Of a DNA stretch of 64,000 bases, positions 47,365 to 58,060 are shown one piece after another. Source of the stretch: Vandiemenella viatica (lineage: Eukaryota > Arthropoda > Insecta > Orthoptera > Morabidae); assembly GCA_031002005.1 (NCBI GenBank), contig CM061919.1, forward strand, positions 178,357,121 to 178,421,120, written 5' to 3'. Position numbers and translations under genes: made by a program. Position 1 is the first letter of the stretch. Each line of letters begins with the position of its first letter. Below the pieces are notes generated by a model that searched no databases, was not told where the DNA came from, and saw nothing but the letters and a program-made list of their open reading frames with translations.

Positions 47365-47374
47365 TGTAGAGTAT

Positions 47375-48415
47375 GTGCTTGTGCTAGAAGTAACTGCATT
47401 CAAGATCCATAAATTAGATATTTCTCACAGGAGAATAAGGTTTTTGATATCAAAAATATATTTTATCATCAGATTGTCGCTTTTTAATTTATTTGTCTGG
47501 AACATAGCTGTATTTGGTGCGGAAAGCTGCACGAAAAGCTAACAGTATTGTTGTTTTTTATGGAGAGGTAGACACGGGGTATTTGCACAGAAAACTAGCA
47601 TTAGATAGATTATCATAGAGAGCTGTGCCGAACTAAAGCACTTAAAACCAAAATAATGTCATTGTTAGAACAGCACTACCGCACTCGTATTAACCTAGAC
47701 CTGAAATCATCGAACAATTGAAGGAAATATGTCTAACATCCTCAGTGGCAAAGAGTTATGTGCCTTACACAGCGCAGTGGAGAATGGTAAACTCGTAGTA
47801 AACCTGTGAATTGTGATTTACTCCAAGAAATAGGAGTTTGTGCTAATGTTATAAGATGAAAGTAATTAGAATGTTTTCACTGTCCACTGCCTCTAACTAG
47901 AGAGATTCACTGCCTCCACTCCACCCAGTTACGGACCTCACTTAAGACTAATTAACACAAAGGGGCGTGGTCAAGGAGCCATCAAGTTGTTAACCGACCT
48001 TGCCTCGCAAGGGCCCACCGATGTCATGCCATGAGAGCAAATACGTACAGAATTCTCAGTCGAAATTATTTGGAAATCAACGAAATAGCTTCTATTCTTT
48101 ACCTCTGTATTTGTATTCTTTGCACGGCAATTTTCTTATTATTTTTTTAATCAGCTTCAACGTTCTAAAGGAGAGTGATTAATCGAAAATGTCACACTGT
48201 CTTTGAAAAAGAAAATTGCTTCGCTGTTTCGTCAAAATCATATTTCAAAGGTATAAAATATTTCAAAATTGTTTCAAAGGTATAAAATGCGGTAAAATAT
48301 TCACGAAAGAAGTGACATTGAACTAAGCAAAATTTTAAGAGTATATCACATGTAACAATAAGAATAACAACAATTCTTCACGTACACATAATCGCAAAAC
48401 ACAATCGGTAACTAA
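47375..48415. other. No recognised feature
   Basis: AT-rich. A short direct repeat TTTCAAAGGTATAAAAT occurs at 48243-48260 and 48271-48288. Confidence 0.45.
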
Positions 48416-48416
48416 T

Positions 48417-48795
48417 ATGATAAAGGGGCTGGAGTGGGATTCATTGGAGGATAGAAGGAGGGTGAGAGTCATGGGAGTTTACAAAGCCTCTACTCGTGAT
48501 GAAGCATGTAAAGATATTGGTGAGAAAATCAAGAGAGGTGCTTGGAAGGGTAAGGTTGACCATAACCACAAGCTGGAACTTGATTTCAGGCATAAGGGTG
48601 TGGGAAAATTTTCTTTCATAGGAATGGGAGTGAGGGACTGGAATAAATTGCCAAGAGAAGTGATGAATAACTTACAGGAAACACTGAAAGAATTTAAAGA
48701 AAAAATTAGTAGAGGGAAAAAGTTGGTTGAAAGGGGAAAAGGGGGGGGGGTGTAGGGACATTGCCACCGGAGCGGGTGCTCCATCGTAATTTATC
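48417..48795 (+). mobile_element. LINE B copy, 3' end of ORF2
   Basis: The 112-aa open frame (48417-48755) has LEWDSLEDRRRVRVMGVYKA, KDIGEKIKRGAWKGKVDHNH, LDFRHKGVGKFSFI and MGVRDWNKLPREVMNN, the terminal module after the RT domain in Jockey/CR1-type LINEs (LGW..L..RR....L..., F...I.DWN.LP). It ends in a G-rich stretch (GGKGGGV in code), then the 3' UTR GGAGCGGGTGCTCCATCG and an (ATT)n tail. The frame is intact for this piece, so the copy is fairly young, but it is 5'-truncated. The start at 48417 is only the first Met; homology runs slightly upstream. Confidence 0.85.
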
Positions 48796-48994
48796 AATTA
48801 TTATTATTATAATAAACCATGCACTCACAATCACAAATGTCGGTAAGTAAACTAAGTAAAGTAATTAAAATTTGTAAATCAGAAAAGCAAATGACGGAAG
48901 AATTTAACACTTCAATTATAGAAGAAAATTTAAAAACGAAATATGAAATGAGTTATTAATATGGTGATAGGCCATTTCCCGCAGTTGTTGAACA

Positions 48995-49716
48995 ATAATT
49001 ATGTAAATGAATCCGTCAAAAACAACTGGTTTGGTGAATTTTGTATTTTTATTTGATTACCCAGACTACTAAAATTTCAGGAAAGCTACCATACACACAA
49101 ATCGATAGCAATAGAAAAAACAATAATAAATGAATTCATGAATTTAACCAACAAAACACTATACAACACACTAAAAACACAAAAAACAGTCTCAAAACAA
49201 GAAAATTAATACATTCACCAACACAATAATCAGAAACAGTACTTCACCACAAAAACAGAGAGATAATTTAATAGAAGGTACAACACAGAAACAATAACAA
49301 AGGAAACTAAGTTGGCACTACTGTAGGTATCTGATAAAAATCAAAACAAACCGTGTGTAACACATATGCAAATCAACAGATAATATTCACAATAAAAACA
49401 AGTGCAGCATTAAAAACAACTAGTGAAACAATAGTCAAAAGAAATCTGCAATGGACAGTGATATGAAAGCGTGTGAAGTGCTGTCCAGACCGACATGTAA
49501 AGGAATACCACTATATCTGTGAGTACAGTGTGTACATATGTATATACATATTTATTAAGAGTTGTACCGTACATAATTATTGTAACAACACATGTAAAAC
49601 ACTTTACAGCCACTGAAGATGCCCTACACCACAAGGGCGAAACGCGTCTGGGGAATAAAGTAAAATACAAAATTCACCAAATCAGTTGTTTTTGACGGAT
49701 TCATTTACATAATTAT
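48995..49716 (+). mobile_element. Penelope-like terminal unit with inverted arms
   Basis: The left arm (48995-49066) and the right arm (49646-49716) are inverted copies of each other over about 70 bases: ATAATTATGTAAATGAATCC, GTCAAAAACAACTG, TTTGGTGAATTTTGTATTTT, then ending at CCCAGAC (left) and GTCTGGGG (right). In the centre lies CA-rich DNA with broken frames. Just before the right arm is a hammerhead-like motif (see 49608-49651). The combination of a CTGAAGA...CGAAACGCGT block and terminal inverted repeats is typical of Penelope-like elements. No reverse transcriptase is present, and no target-site duplication was found. Confidence 0.65.
49608..49651 (+). ncRNA. Hammerhead-like ribozyme motif of Penelope type
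   Basis: The core reads CCA-CTGAAGA-T-GCCC-(10 nt)-GGGC-GAAA-CGCGTC-TGG. CTGAAGA (49613-49619) and GAAA (49639-49642) are the conserved core boxes; GCCC/GGGC (49621-49624 / 49635-49638) is stem II; CCA/TGG could be stem I; ACGCGT would be the very short stem III of minimal Penelope hammerheads, with C49648 as cleavage position. An extra T (49620) between the core and stem II departs from the consensus. Activity is not shown and may be lost. Confidence 0.5.
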
Positions 49717-49737
49717 GGAATGTGTTAATTTAATGAC

Positions 49738-49800
49738 TAGGTAAATTGTCACTGGAGTATTAGTTCCATCGCAATTAAAATTAATAATAATTATCGATTC
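49738..49800 (+). mobile_element. LINE B 3' UTR scrap
   Basis: AAATTGTCACTGGAGTATTA, then TTCCATCGCAATTAAAATTA with an ATAATAATT tail, matches the LINE B 3' UTR at 48760-48805 (TTGCCACCGGAGCGGG, TCCATCGTAATTTATCAATT). Confidence 0.6.
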
Positions 49801-51585
49801 TCGAAGATACTTTTGAGTAACAGCTACATAAGACAAAATTTCTTGTTGAAGAGAAGGGAAAAGTACAAAAACTATACAAGAATTCCATACAGAATTTTGA
49901 ATAGAAGCTTACGTATTTATTAACTACAATTCTACCTGCCCGAATTTTTACGCGCCTTATAACTGACTTTCACCTACGAAATGTTTAGTTTTGTTAATAT
50001 TAAACGTTACGTTAAGTCGTTCCGTAGTTCATTAAACTAGTAAGGGTCTGCTTAGACGGATGCGGCAAAGGTGCATGGTGCATGTCGCAGCCAATAAGAA
50101 ACGCCGTCACCAGGTCATTAGGATCACACAAAATTACTACTACTACTTTAAAACCGCGCCCAAACATGACAGAAACAGACATTACTATCACCAATGGAGA
50201 TGGAGTCATATAATGCCATGGGCCGGCCTAAACCTCTGAAGTTGTTAGGAATATTGTTATAGGAGTGGGTAGGGTTGGTAGTGAAGAATGGAGAGAGGAA
50301 TAGTTGAGGTGAAATGTCGAGAAAAATGAAAGAATTAAGTTGAAAACAGAAAAATTTTAATTGTTCTGGGAAAGTTTCTGGGGAAAGCATAGTTCCGAAA
50401 ATGAATAAAATTAATTATTCTCTTGCTTTATGTTTTTACATACTACTATATACAAGAAAAATAACACTTTTATCATATTCATGTTGACATGTTTTTCTCT
50501 ATTTGTTTATAGGGTTATCTATGGACAAGAGAATAAAGCTAAAATATCATTCGCTTTTGACTGAAGGTGAAAGGCCACGGTTAACTTACTACGGGATAAT
50601 AGAACTGGTTTTTGTGTGCTACTATTATTTAAGGATGTATTTAATTAGAGTAATACTTTACTATAATTTCAGCAATTAGAGGATAAAATTCTTCTTATAA
50701 AATTTCCCGGTTTCCTATAATCAATCTACTTTCTTCTTTCTCAGAAATATCCGTAAATACCCCACTTGTCTAAACATCTCCTATTCACCAAAGGAACATT
50801 ATAAATGTCTATATAATTGTGTGATATTTAATAATGAGCGCAAAGAAATTATTTTAAAAAGATCATGGTAACAAGTTAAAGTAGTCAATATTTTATACTA
50901 GCAGATGAGAAAGTACGTCGATGAAACGTTGTCTTTTTATCATATCATTCGCCTACTAACCGGCAAAGACAGAGTTGAACTAACAAGTGGGGAAAATATC
51001 CGTTCACATAAAAATCAGTTGACGCTTAATTTTCTATCTCCAGAATTTTCATCAATAGAAAACTATTACTCCTGTTAGAATGATTCCGATTAAATGGACA
51101 AAAAACGATTAGTCGGTTTTGTGCTGGTGTGATCTTGACGCCTGAGTGCTAGAACTGCTTGCTCCATTTTCACCTATGAGGTTGCTGCAGCGTGTAGCCC
51201 CTGACGGTACTGCTGGCCCGCAATGCGGGTTCTACCTTGCATGCCAACATGCGGGCGGCGTTCACATAGAGGGTAGATACGAAATGCACCCTGAGCCTCA
51301 CACTTGCTGATTCAGCCACTCAGAACTCCTATTGAGTCACCGCTACGTGCACAGACTCGGTCACTTGGGGCGGGATTTCCTTTCAAAAATTGACTCCCCC
51401 TGCTCCGTGCAACCACTTTCGATTCCAGCACACAGCCGGTAGCAACCAATAACACAACAGAACGCGTGATTACCATGCGTTTGAATTGGAAATCAACTCT
51501 CGGGATGGCGGGGAATTTACTTTAGTTTGCAGTCGAATCGACCATTATTCCAGGAGCACGTTTGTCAGCCTTAGACCAAGCGTAA
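49801..51585. other. No recognised gene
   Basis: A GC-richer patch at about 51120-51480 has no open frame or motif. Elsewhere it is AT-rich. Confidence 0.45.
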
Positions 51586-51589
51586 TGGG

Positions 51590-51790
51590 ATAACGTTAAG
51601 GCCAGCTAGGAGGAAGTTAGTTTGGTTCCCGGTCAGTAATTCAGGTTTCGAATTTCCGAAATCACTCTATCCGAATGCTGGGATAGTTCTTTTCAAAAGT
51701 CTGAGGTCGAATTCCTCCACGTCCTTTGGTCACAATTCTGTCATGCCTCTAATTATCCAGACGTTGACGGTTCTTAAAACCCTAGACAGA
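51590..51790 (+). mobile_element. SINE1 copy, diverged
   Basis: GATAACGTTAAGGCCAGC is a broken head. The body reads AATCACTCTATCCGAATGCT, GGGATAGTTCTTTTCAAAAG and CTGAGGTCGAATTCCTCC; the end reads CCTCTAATTATCCAGACG and TTAAAACCCTAGACAG. Several small deletions. Confidence 0.75.
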
Positions 51791-51799
51791 AACAATGAG

Positions 51800-54320
51800 T
51801 TTTACATTTCTATGGTGTAGTAACAACACCAAACACTAGAGATGATATGTTAGATGCGTGAAAAATTTATGAGAATTCTATGATTTTGTGAGTTCGAGTC
51901 AGAATAGGATGCTGCTTTGCTTCTCGAATTAATATACTGTTACAAACCCTATATATTTTTGTTTTAAAATGATAACTCTCTAATTAAAAACTTTTGAGAC
52001 GTTAGTGCTGCCATGAAGATCAGATATTTTGAAGATATTAGTTAAACAATGTGGTAGGTTCTGTTTAGATGTACAGGACAAAAAAAATTGCCATTTGGAA
52101 AGAAGCTAATCTTATTATTAAGAGATTCATGTAATTCGAGAATACATCTTTAAAAAAAATTTAAAAAAAAATGCATCAATAAAATTATTTTAGTACTTTA
52201 AATTGTCATTAAACTCACCTCTGGTATTTTTCTTTGTTTGAAATTCATTTCTACTCTTAACACAATTAGATTTGTTTTGTAATCGCTATTATAAAAAAAA
52301 ACAACAACAACAACAACAAAAAACAACATACTCACAGTACAAATAACTTCGTAGCTTCTAGAAAATTTCGGGGATGTACAAATTTAATCATTTCATAACC
52401 GATCCATTGGTGTAGTAAAAAAAAATATCAGAAAAATGAGTCTTATTATTACTATTTAAAGCGGTATGGCACCGAATATCAATGCAAAATTTAATATCTT
52501 TTCCTCACAGATAACGAGCCACTAACTATTTAATTACTATCGGGTACAGTGAAACTTAAATAACATCTAAAATAGATGTTAACGGCAAAAACAGTGCTTT
52601 CTATGATGACTATTATTCCCTTTCGGTTTGTATTTGCTTGAAGAATATTGTTTAAAACTGTTTTGCATGTTTATAACTTTAACGTCATTGCTGTCGCCAA
52701 TTGCGGATTGCGTCTTTGATGTTCTGTGACAAATTGGTCCCAGCTATCATGAAATATTAATTCAACCATTATATAGTAAATATTCACGAATTCTGTTTGA
52801 TCCAATCACTTGAATGTAACTTGAATTTTGTTCAGAGACATAGTTACAATTCGTATTATTTAGTAGCACTATTCATAAAACATTAAAATGAAATATGCTG
52901 ATATTCTAAAAATCCTATCAATTTCTTAAACATCTTAGCTTAGGAAAATGTAATAACTGCAGTAGTACGAAATCATTTTACGTCTAAAAATGTTTTTTCA
53001 CTACCTGCACAACGAAGAATTTTCTTTTCTTTCATACTTGCCGTAAAGGATTGTGGTGCTGCCAAATTATATATACGAAGGTTGGATTTTTGTAAGTCAC
53101 ACATTTTTTACTAGTAGAAATCCACTATGTAAGAAACTATGATTTACTCATGTAAAATACGAAAATGTGATCGTCAGTCAGTCTCTGATGCAAAATGAGA
53201 GAAGACCTTTCATTTTACCAAATTTCCCATTAAAATGAGATGGACAGTCGATTAACGAATGTCAGTGAGCTTTTAAATGAACCTGGTAAACCCACAACAC
53301 TCGTGTCAAAGAATATAAACAAACGTTCTCCAATTTGAACCGTCAATGCTTGTGATGATCATGGATCATTTTTGATACTCTGTACGATCACCAAGTTTTT
53401 ATGCAGTTTAAAAACGCACTTACGACTCATTGCTTCACTATACTAAACAATATGAACCATTTTAAATATTTCTATGGAGGTTTAGAGAAATTTACATAAA
53501 ATTTAATCTATTGAAAATGTGCTTTCGGAAAAGACATTTACACCATCCGTTGTACTTGTTAGAAGTGTAGATGACATGGCAATGTTTGTTTCCTGTTCCG
53601 AGTTTTTAAAAGATTATGAAGATGAATTTATGTTTTCTGCTTTTGGTATACCTACTGTCTAAGAATATTTTCAAACATTTTAAGATTACTTTTGTACAGG
53701 TCTTGTGAAAAGACAGATTTTGTTCCAATAGCAGTTTGCAAATTCAGAACACAAGTATTCAGAGATTTGATCTGTTCGTTCTGTTCCCATCTATTCTTAA
53801 TGTGAGACAACAATTTGAATAGAATCAACTTTGAAGATTTTCGCAAAGTGTTTATAAAGCAATTCCTCGGAATTTTTAAAATGGGATACAATCTTAAAAA
53901 TTAAATCAATAACACTCACTAATCCCTAATACAAATACCAGTTTTGTCTAGTACATATTTTTTTTTTTACTTGTTTTCATCTTTTCTTCTTATTCACTAA
54001 TTTCGTCTTGGTCACTAGGTACTTACCTTTCGTCAAAATCTGATCCCACACTTTTTACAGACATCTTTCATTCAAGATTCTGAAAAAATTACAATTCCAA
54101 TGGATAATTGCGTATAACATCCTTTTGAGAAACATATAAAACATAGTTTGTTCAGTTGTAATTCTTACAGCAAAAGTACTTTCTACGCAAATACCTAAAT
54201 ATATGTTGCTCCATTCTTTCGACCGAAATTCAGAATATAATGTCAACTGTTAAGTCGTTACGAATGAACCAACGATACCAGCGCTGTCAAACATTCTACG
54301 AAAGACAGACGAAATTTATC
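51800..54320. other. 2.5 kb without a recognised gene
   Basis: AT-rich. (CAA)n occurs at about 52299-52330. The minus frame at 53652-53891 (79 aa) has no motif. Confidence 0.5.
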
Positions 54321-54325
54321 GCTAC

Positions 54326-54649
54326 TTGGCTCATTTATTAATCCACATAAGGCGTTTGTTATTACGTGAAAATGAACAGTCACCTCTGCCTCTGGACAGA
54401 CTGTGTGGACTGGGTAGCCAGGAACATTATGCGAGCATTGTATTTGATACTAGAGACCGTGTATTCACTGAGCGAGCGGCCTGGTATGGACGCTGCTGCC
54501 GCGAATTGAAACAGCTGCTGTGCATGGAGTGCCGCTTGCCTGAATACAGCATTGATTGCACCACCGGGCTTCTACTGGCATCAGGCATAAGCTTCGGGTC
54601 TCGGAAACGGAGTTCAAGGCCAAACACAGCGCGTTATGAACCGTGTTAG
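54326..54649 (+). other. 107-aa open frame, unknown, probably not a gene
   Basis: A GC-richer stretch with a plus frame (ending SSRPNTARYEPC) and an overlapping minus frame (54427-54627). It is not similar to any family that I know, has no signal peptide or domain, and no splice sites that I would trust. Confidence 0.2.
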
Positions 54650-54784
54650 GCTCGTTTAACCGCTTGGTTTCTGTTGAAGCTGATCCTTCGATACATGCAA
54701 CCCTCTCCCGAAGGTATCAAAACTTATTCAATTGCTTTAACAAATTATATCCGATCAGAATTTTTCCACTGCTTAGACGCTTTT

Positions 54785-54855
54785 TAGCTGGATAAACTCT
54801 TATGAGTTCCCGTCACCAACATGATAATTTTAACAGCATTTCTGTAGCTATAATT
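54785..54855 (+). repeat. Direct repeat with 55819-55885
   Basis: TGGATAAACTCTTATGAGTT, CCCGTCACCAACATGATAAT and TTCTGTAGC match ATGGATAAAATCTTGTGAGTT-type sequence at 55823-55880. In the second copy the repeat runs straight into a tRNA-like SINE3 head; in the first the head follows only after about 270 bp. Confidence 0.75.
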
Positions 54856-54899
54856 ATAACGTGTTGCGATTGAACAGCAGTGCAAGTATAGATTATATT

Positions 54900-55090
54900 T
54901 GTATCTAATATATAAAAATGAATGTTTGGTGGTTTTTTTGCTAATGTTCTTCACACAGACAGTTTCTATCCGATTTTGATGGAACTTTGCACATTGATAA
55001 ATACTGTTTACGTTTGATTTACAAAAACCTACGACCTCTCCTCTTTTTCCCCCTCACCTTAATTTCTGTCAATATTGTTTTTACCCGAGT
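54900..55090 (+). repeat. Dispersed element piece (ATATATAAAAATGAATGTTTG type)
   Basis: TAATATATAAAAATGAATGT followed by CTATCCGATTTTGATGGAAC resembles a 5' region seen in several insect repeats. A shorter relative lies at 62768-62795 (TATGTATAAAAATCCAAC). The family is not determined. Confidence 0.35.
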
Positions 55091-55123
55091 TTGATAGTAC
55101 TTAACACAGTTATACTTCAAAAC

Positions 55124-55760
55124 AAGGCGATCTGGTAGCTCAGTGGTTAAGGTGCTTATTACCGGAAGTTTCTCCCTCGGTCGCTGTTTAATATCCCGTG
55201 CTGTGCGGGATTTTTTAGGAGATGTATTTCATTATATCCTCTTCAGTCCCGAGGTATCATATATGATACCTGCAGGAATTATTTTTTTCTCGGGCCAAAG
55301 CACAACTGAGCCTTTTCTGGCCTATGGTATCATCTACAATATACATCGCGCTTCTCACAGTTCATATGTTCGATCTTCTGCTTTTGGCAGCCCTGATTGG
55401 AAACTTGGAATCCTGCAGCTGTACAACATGGCTCGTCGAAATAAAGGTAAAGACATATATTTTTTCCATGAAATAAAGTAACATGAAGCAGTAAAGTTGT
55501 GTGTATAATTTTCCTGCTTGACTCCCGAGGTATCATATATATACCATCTATAAAAAATTAATTATTGTTTTAAAAAAAATGGTCATTCATTGTTAACTAG
55601 CATTAACACAAAGTAAATAACACAATAGTAGTTCTCTTGCACTTTTTTATGAGCTTGGGACTGAAGAGGATATGAGCTACGCTGGGACGTTCCGTGGATC
55701 TGATTACACAGTAAGCTGTAAGATACTGAGGAAAGGAATTGGCCTTCCTGCCTCTGTGTT
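55124..55760 (+). mobile_element. SINE3 copy interrupted by a MITE
   Basis: Head GCGATCTGGTAGCTCAGTGG, TTAAGGTGCTTATTACCGG (A box and anticodon arm), with a degraded B box (GCTGTTTAATATCCCG). It is cut at 55237 by the 432-bp MITE. The DNA to the right of the MITE (GAGCTACGCTGGGACGTTCC) may be the rest of its body; the right limit is a guess. Confidence 0.5.
55238..55669. mobile_element. 432-bp MITE with CCTCTTCAGTCCC termini
   Basis: The left end reads CCTCTTCAGTCCCGAGGTAT and the right end, in reverse, CCTCTTCAGTCCCAAGCTCA: 13 identical bases, then 15 of 17. ATAT lies on both sides (55234-55237 and 55670-55673), a candidate 4-bp duplication. Next to the left end is the perfect palindrome GGTATCATATATGATACC (55252-55269), and GGTATCATATATATACC recurs at 55529-55545. 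The longest plus frame (55143-55481) begins outside the element and is not a gene. The superfamily is open; piggyBac-like is possible, but ATAT is not TTAA. Confidence 0.75.
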
Positions 55761-55883
55761 GTGTGCTAAGTTAGATTTTTAGTTTTTGAAGTGAAAACTT
55801 ATTTAGGCACGTTGGGCGATTTGAATGGATAAAATCTTGTGAGTTCTCGTCACTGACATGCTAATATTAAAAGTGTACCTGTA

Positions 55884-55975
55884 GCGGTCTAGTAGCTCAG
55901 TGGTTAAGGTGTTTGACTGTGGAACGAAAGGTCCCAACTTCGAATTCCTGCCTGACTGTAGAAACTGGTAAAATC
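55884..55975 (+). mobile_element. SINE3 head
   Basis: GCGGTCTAGTAGCTCAGTGG, TTAAGGTGTTTGACTGTGG, then CCCAACTTCGAATTCCTG as the B-box region. It is of the same kind as 15984 and 55124. The pseudo-tRNA lacks a closing acceptor stem. Confidence 0.65.
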
Positions 55976-56721
55976 CTACTGGTCAAGTGGTTTTTTGATT
56001 AAGTGTTCTCCTGTCTTCAAAACACTGCATAATAATAATAATAAAAAATATGAATAAAAGATAGAACATTTCCTTCTGTACCCAGTGTTATGCCCTGTAC
56101 CATTTTCCAGAAGGTAAACAAAGATAAAATCGAATAGTGAATCAACCACTGTAGTACTTAGATGCTGGTTAAACATTTTAATTTTATCATCTGTTGGAAA
56201 CACTGTGAAAGCAGAGGCAGTGGTGGTTAACATTGGTTAAATTTATTTAGATTAAAACTTGGGAATGACTCAAAACACTTCCACATCAAAACAACACGGA
56301 CGAGTAGAGCGAACAAAAGTCGTACTTGTAACTTTTGAAGATGTTTCAGAAAATGGTGTGAAACGCATGCAAATAAAATTTTAAAAAATGAACTATTTAG
56401 TTTCATACTGATACAAAATGATATCCTAAATTTGTGAAAGTACAAAAAATGATGGAAGAAAGAGTGAAGCCATGTAAAGAAAACAACGAGAGAATAGAAT
56501 GAAGTGACAAGGATAACATATAACACAAAAGTGGATTTCTGAACTTTGCCAAAACGGCGATTACAATGAATAGGCTTCTATATCGTGTCACGTCAATTAC
56601 CGTTTACAAGTCTAATTCAAAAAGAAACTAATGCTCATAATTCATCACCCGGAGACAATCATAAACACCCAGAAAGTGGCGTGAAAGAATCTGCCATTTG
56701 GCTAGCAATTTGTTTACTGTT

Positions 56722-56756
56722 GTTTGGAAGGGATATGACGTATATCCCTTCCAAAC
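56722..56756. repeat. Perfect 15-bp hairpin, 5-nt loop
   Basis: GTTTGGAAGGGATAT - GACGT - ATATCCCTTCCAAAC. All 15 pairs match. No T run follows on either strand in the way a terminator would need, and the function is unknown. Confidence 0.9.
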
Positions 56757-56816
56757 TGTCACCCTTCTCGATAGGTGCAATGCACCCTCCGCCACACACA
56801 TTTAGTGAATTGCGGA

Positions 56817-56846
56817 GTAATAATAACAATAATAATAATAATAATC
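56817..56846. repeat. (AAT)n microsatellite
   Basis: About nine AAT units with one AAC variant. Confidence 0.95.
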
Positions 56847-57029
56847 CTATTGTTCGCTGCTGTTCGATCGTAATCCATCATTACAGACACTGTATTATGA
56901 TAAGCGGCAGGAAGCTTTAGTACACTAACCTCCATATTCACAAGACTTTATTAAGCCGAAATCTGATAATTCCCCACACTAAAATCTGCTCCGAAATATC
57001 GTCAATTCGAATCTGTTTCAATTATTGGA

Positions 57030-58060
57030 ATACAGGAGGAGTGTGAAGAGAATTGTAAGACTGTACAAGGCGTGTATCGGTGATGAGGCGTGGAAAGATA
57101 TAAGAGAAAGAATTAGGAGAGGCGCATGAAAGGGTGACCCAAATCTCTCACTCTATTTCAGGCATAAACTGTGAGGGAATTTTCTTTTGTAGGCAATAGA
57201 AATACAGCGCGATCTGGATGTTATTTCGGAATGGTGCCGTAAATGGCAGCTTACACTTAACTGTAAAAAGTGCAAGGCAATGCAAATAAGTAATAAAAAT
57301 ACCCCGTTTGCTCACGAGTACAAAGTTAACAATTCAGTTGTTGACACGGTCGATTCCCTGAAGTATCTAGGCGTAACAGTACAAAGCAACATGAAATGGG
57401 ACTTGCACATAAATTCCGTCGTAGGCAAAGCTAATTCTAAACTACGTTTTATAGGTCGTATTTTGAGAAGCTGCAATGCTCATACAAAGGAAATAGCGTA
57501 CAAAACACTAGTGCGTCCGCATTTGGAATACTGTTGTGCAATTTGGGATCCGTATCGCAAGGGATTGATTGACACGTTAGAGAAAGTACAGAGGAGAGCC
57601 GCTCGATTCGTGACCGCTAGTTACAGTCCTTATGTGAGTGTCACAGAGCTGGTACGTGGGTTGGGCTGGGATTGTTTGGCGGACAGACGACGTCGTTTTC
57701 GTTTAAATTTGTTGGAGAATATGCGAAAATCTCTAATTTACAAGTGCAACGAAATACTTCTTCCGCCAACCTATTTGGGTCGCAATGACAGAAGGGATAA
57801 GATTCGAGAGATAAGATGCCGTACTGATACATTTATGTATTCTTTCTTTCCTGGTTCTATTCGGGACTGGAATACTCTAAAATAGGATTGGTGCTTAGCA
57901 CCCTCTGCCACCCACAGTAATTGTGAATTGCAGAGTATAGATGTAGATGTAGATGTAGATGTAGAAGGGGTTCAGGGATTGGTATAAATTACCAAGGAAA
58001 ATGGTGAATAAATTGCCAAAAACAATGAAATAATATGTTATTAACAATCGCAGAGGGCAA
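57030..58060 (+). mobile_element. LINE B copy split by a LINE A insertion
   Basis: The left part (57030-57189) reads RIVRLYKACIGDEAWKDIRE, RIRRGA, a stop, then LYFRHK, as in the LINE B frame at 48417. The right part (57966-58050) resumes FRDWYKLPRKMVNKLPKTMK, matching VRDWNKLPREVMNN. The break falls between the GKFSFIG and GVRDWN blocks. The right limit of LINE B is uncertain, as its tail is decayed. Confidence 0.8.
57190..57965 (+). mobile_element. LINE A copy, 5'-truncated, inserted in LINE B
   Basis: An uninterrupted frame runs from IQRDLDVISEWCRKWQLTLN (57202) through the first Met at 57280 to the stop at 57885. Blocks in order: DSLKYLGVTVQSNMKWD, GKANSKLRFIGRILRS, TLVRPHLEYCCAIWDPY, VQRRAARFV, LVRGLGWDCLADRRRRF, LLENMRKSLIYKCNE, LPPTYLGRNDRRDK and FPGSIRDWN. 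This is the portion after the RT catalytic core of a Jockey/CR1-type ORF2. The 3' UTR has GTGCTTAGCACCCTCTGCCA and the tail is (GATGTA)4-5. The intact 201-aa frame suggests recent movement; the copy itself is defective, as it lacks endonuclease and RT core. Confidence 0.94.

Noticed and set aside
54326..54649. 107-aa frame as a host exon
   Set aside because: No family similarity and an opposed frame of similar quality. A GC-richer patch alone allows such frames.
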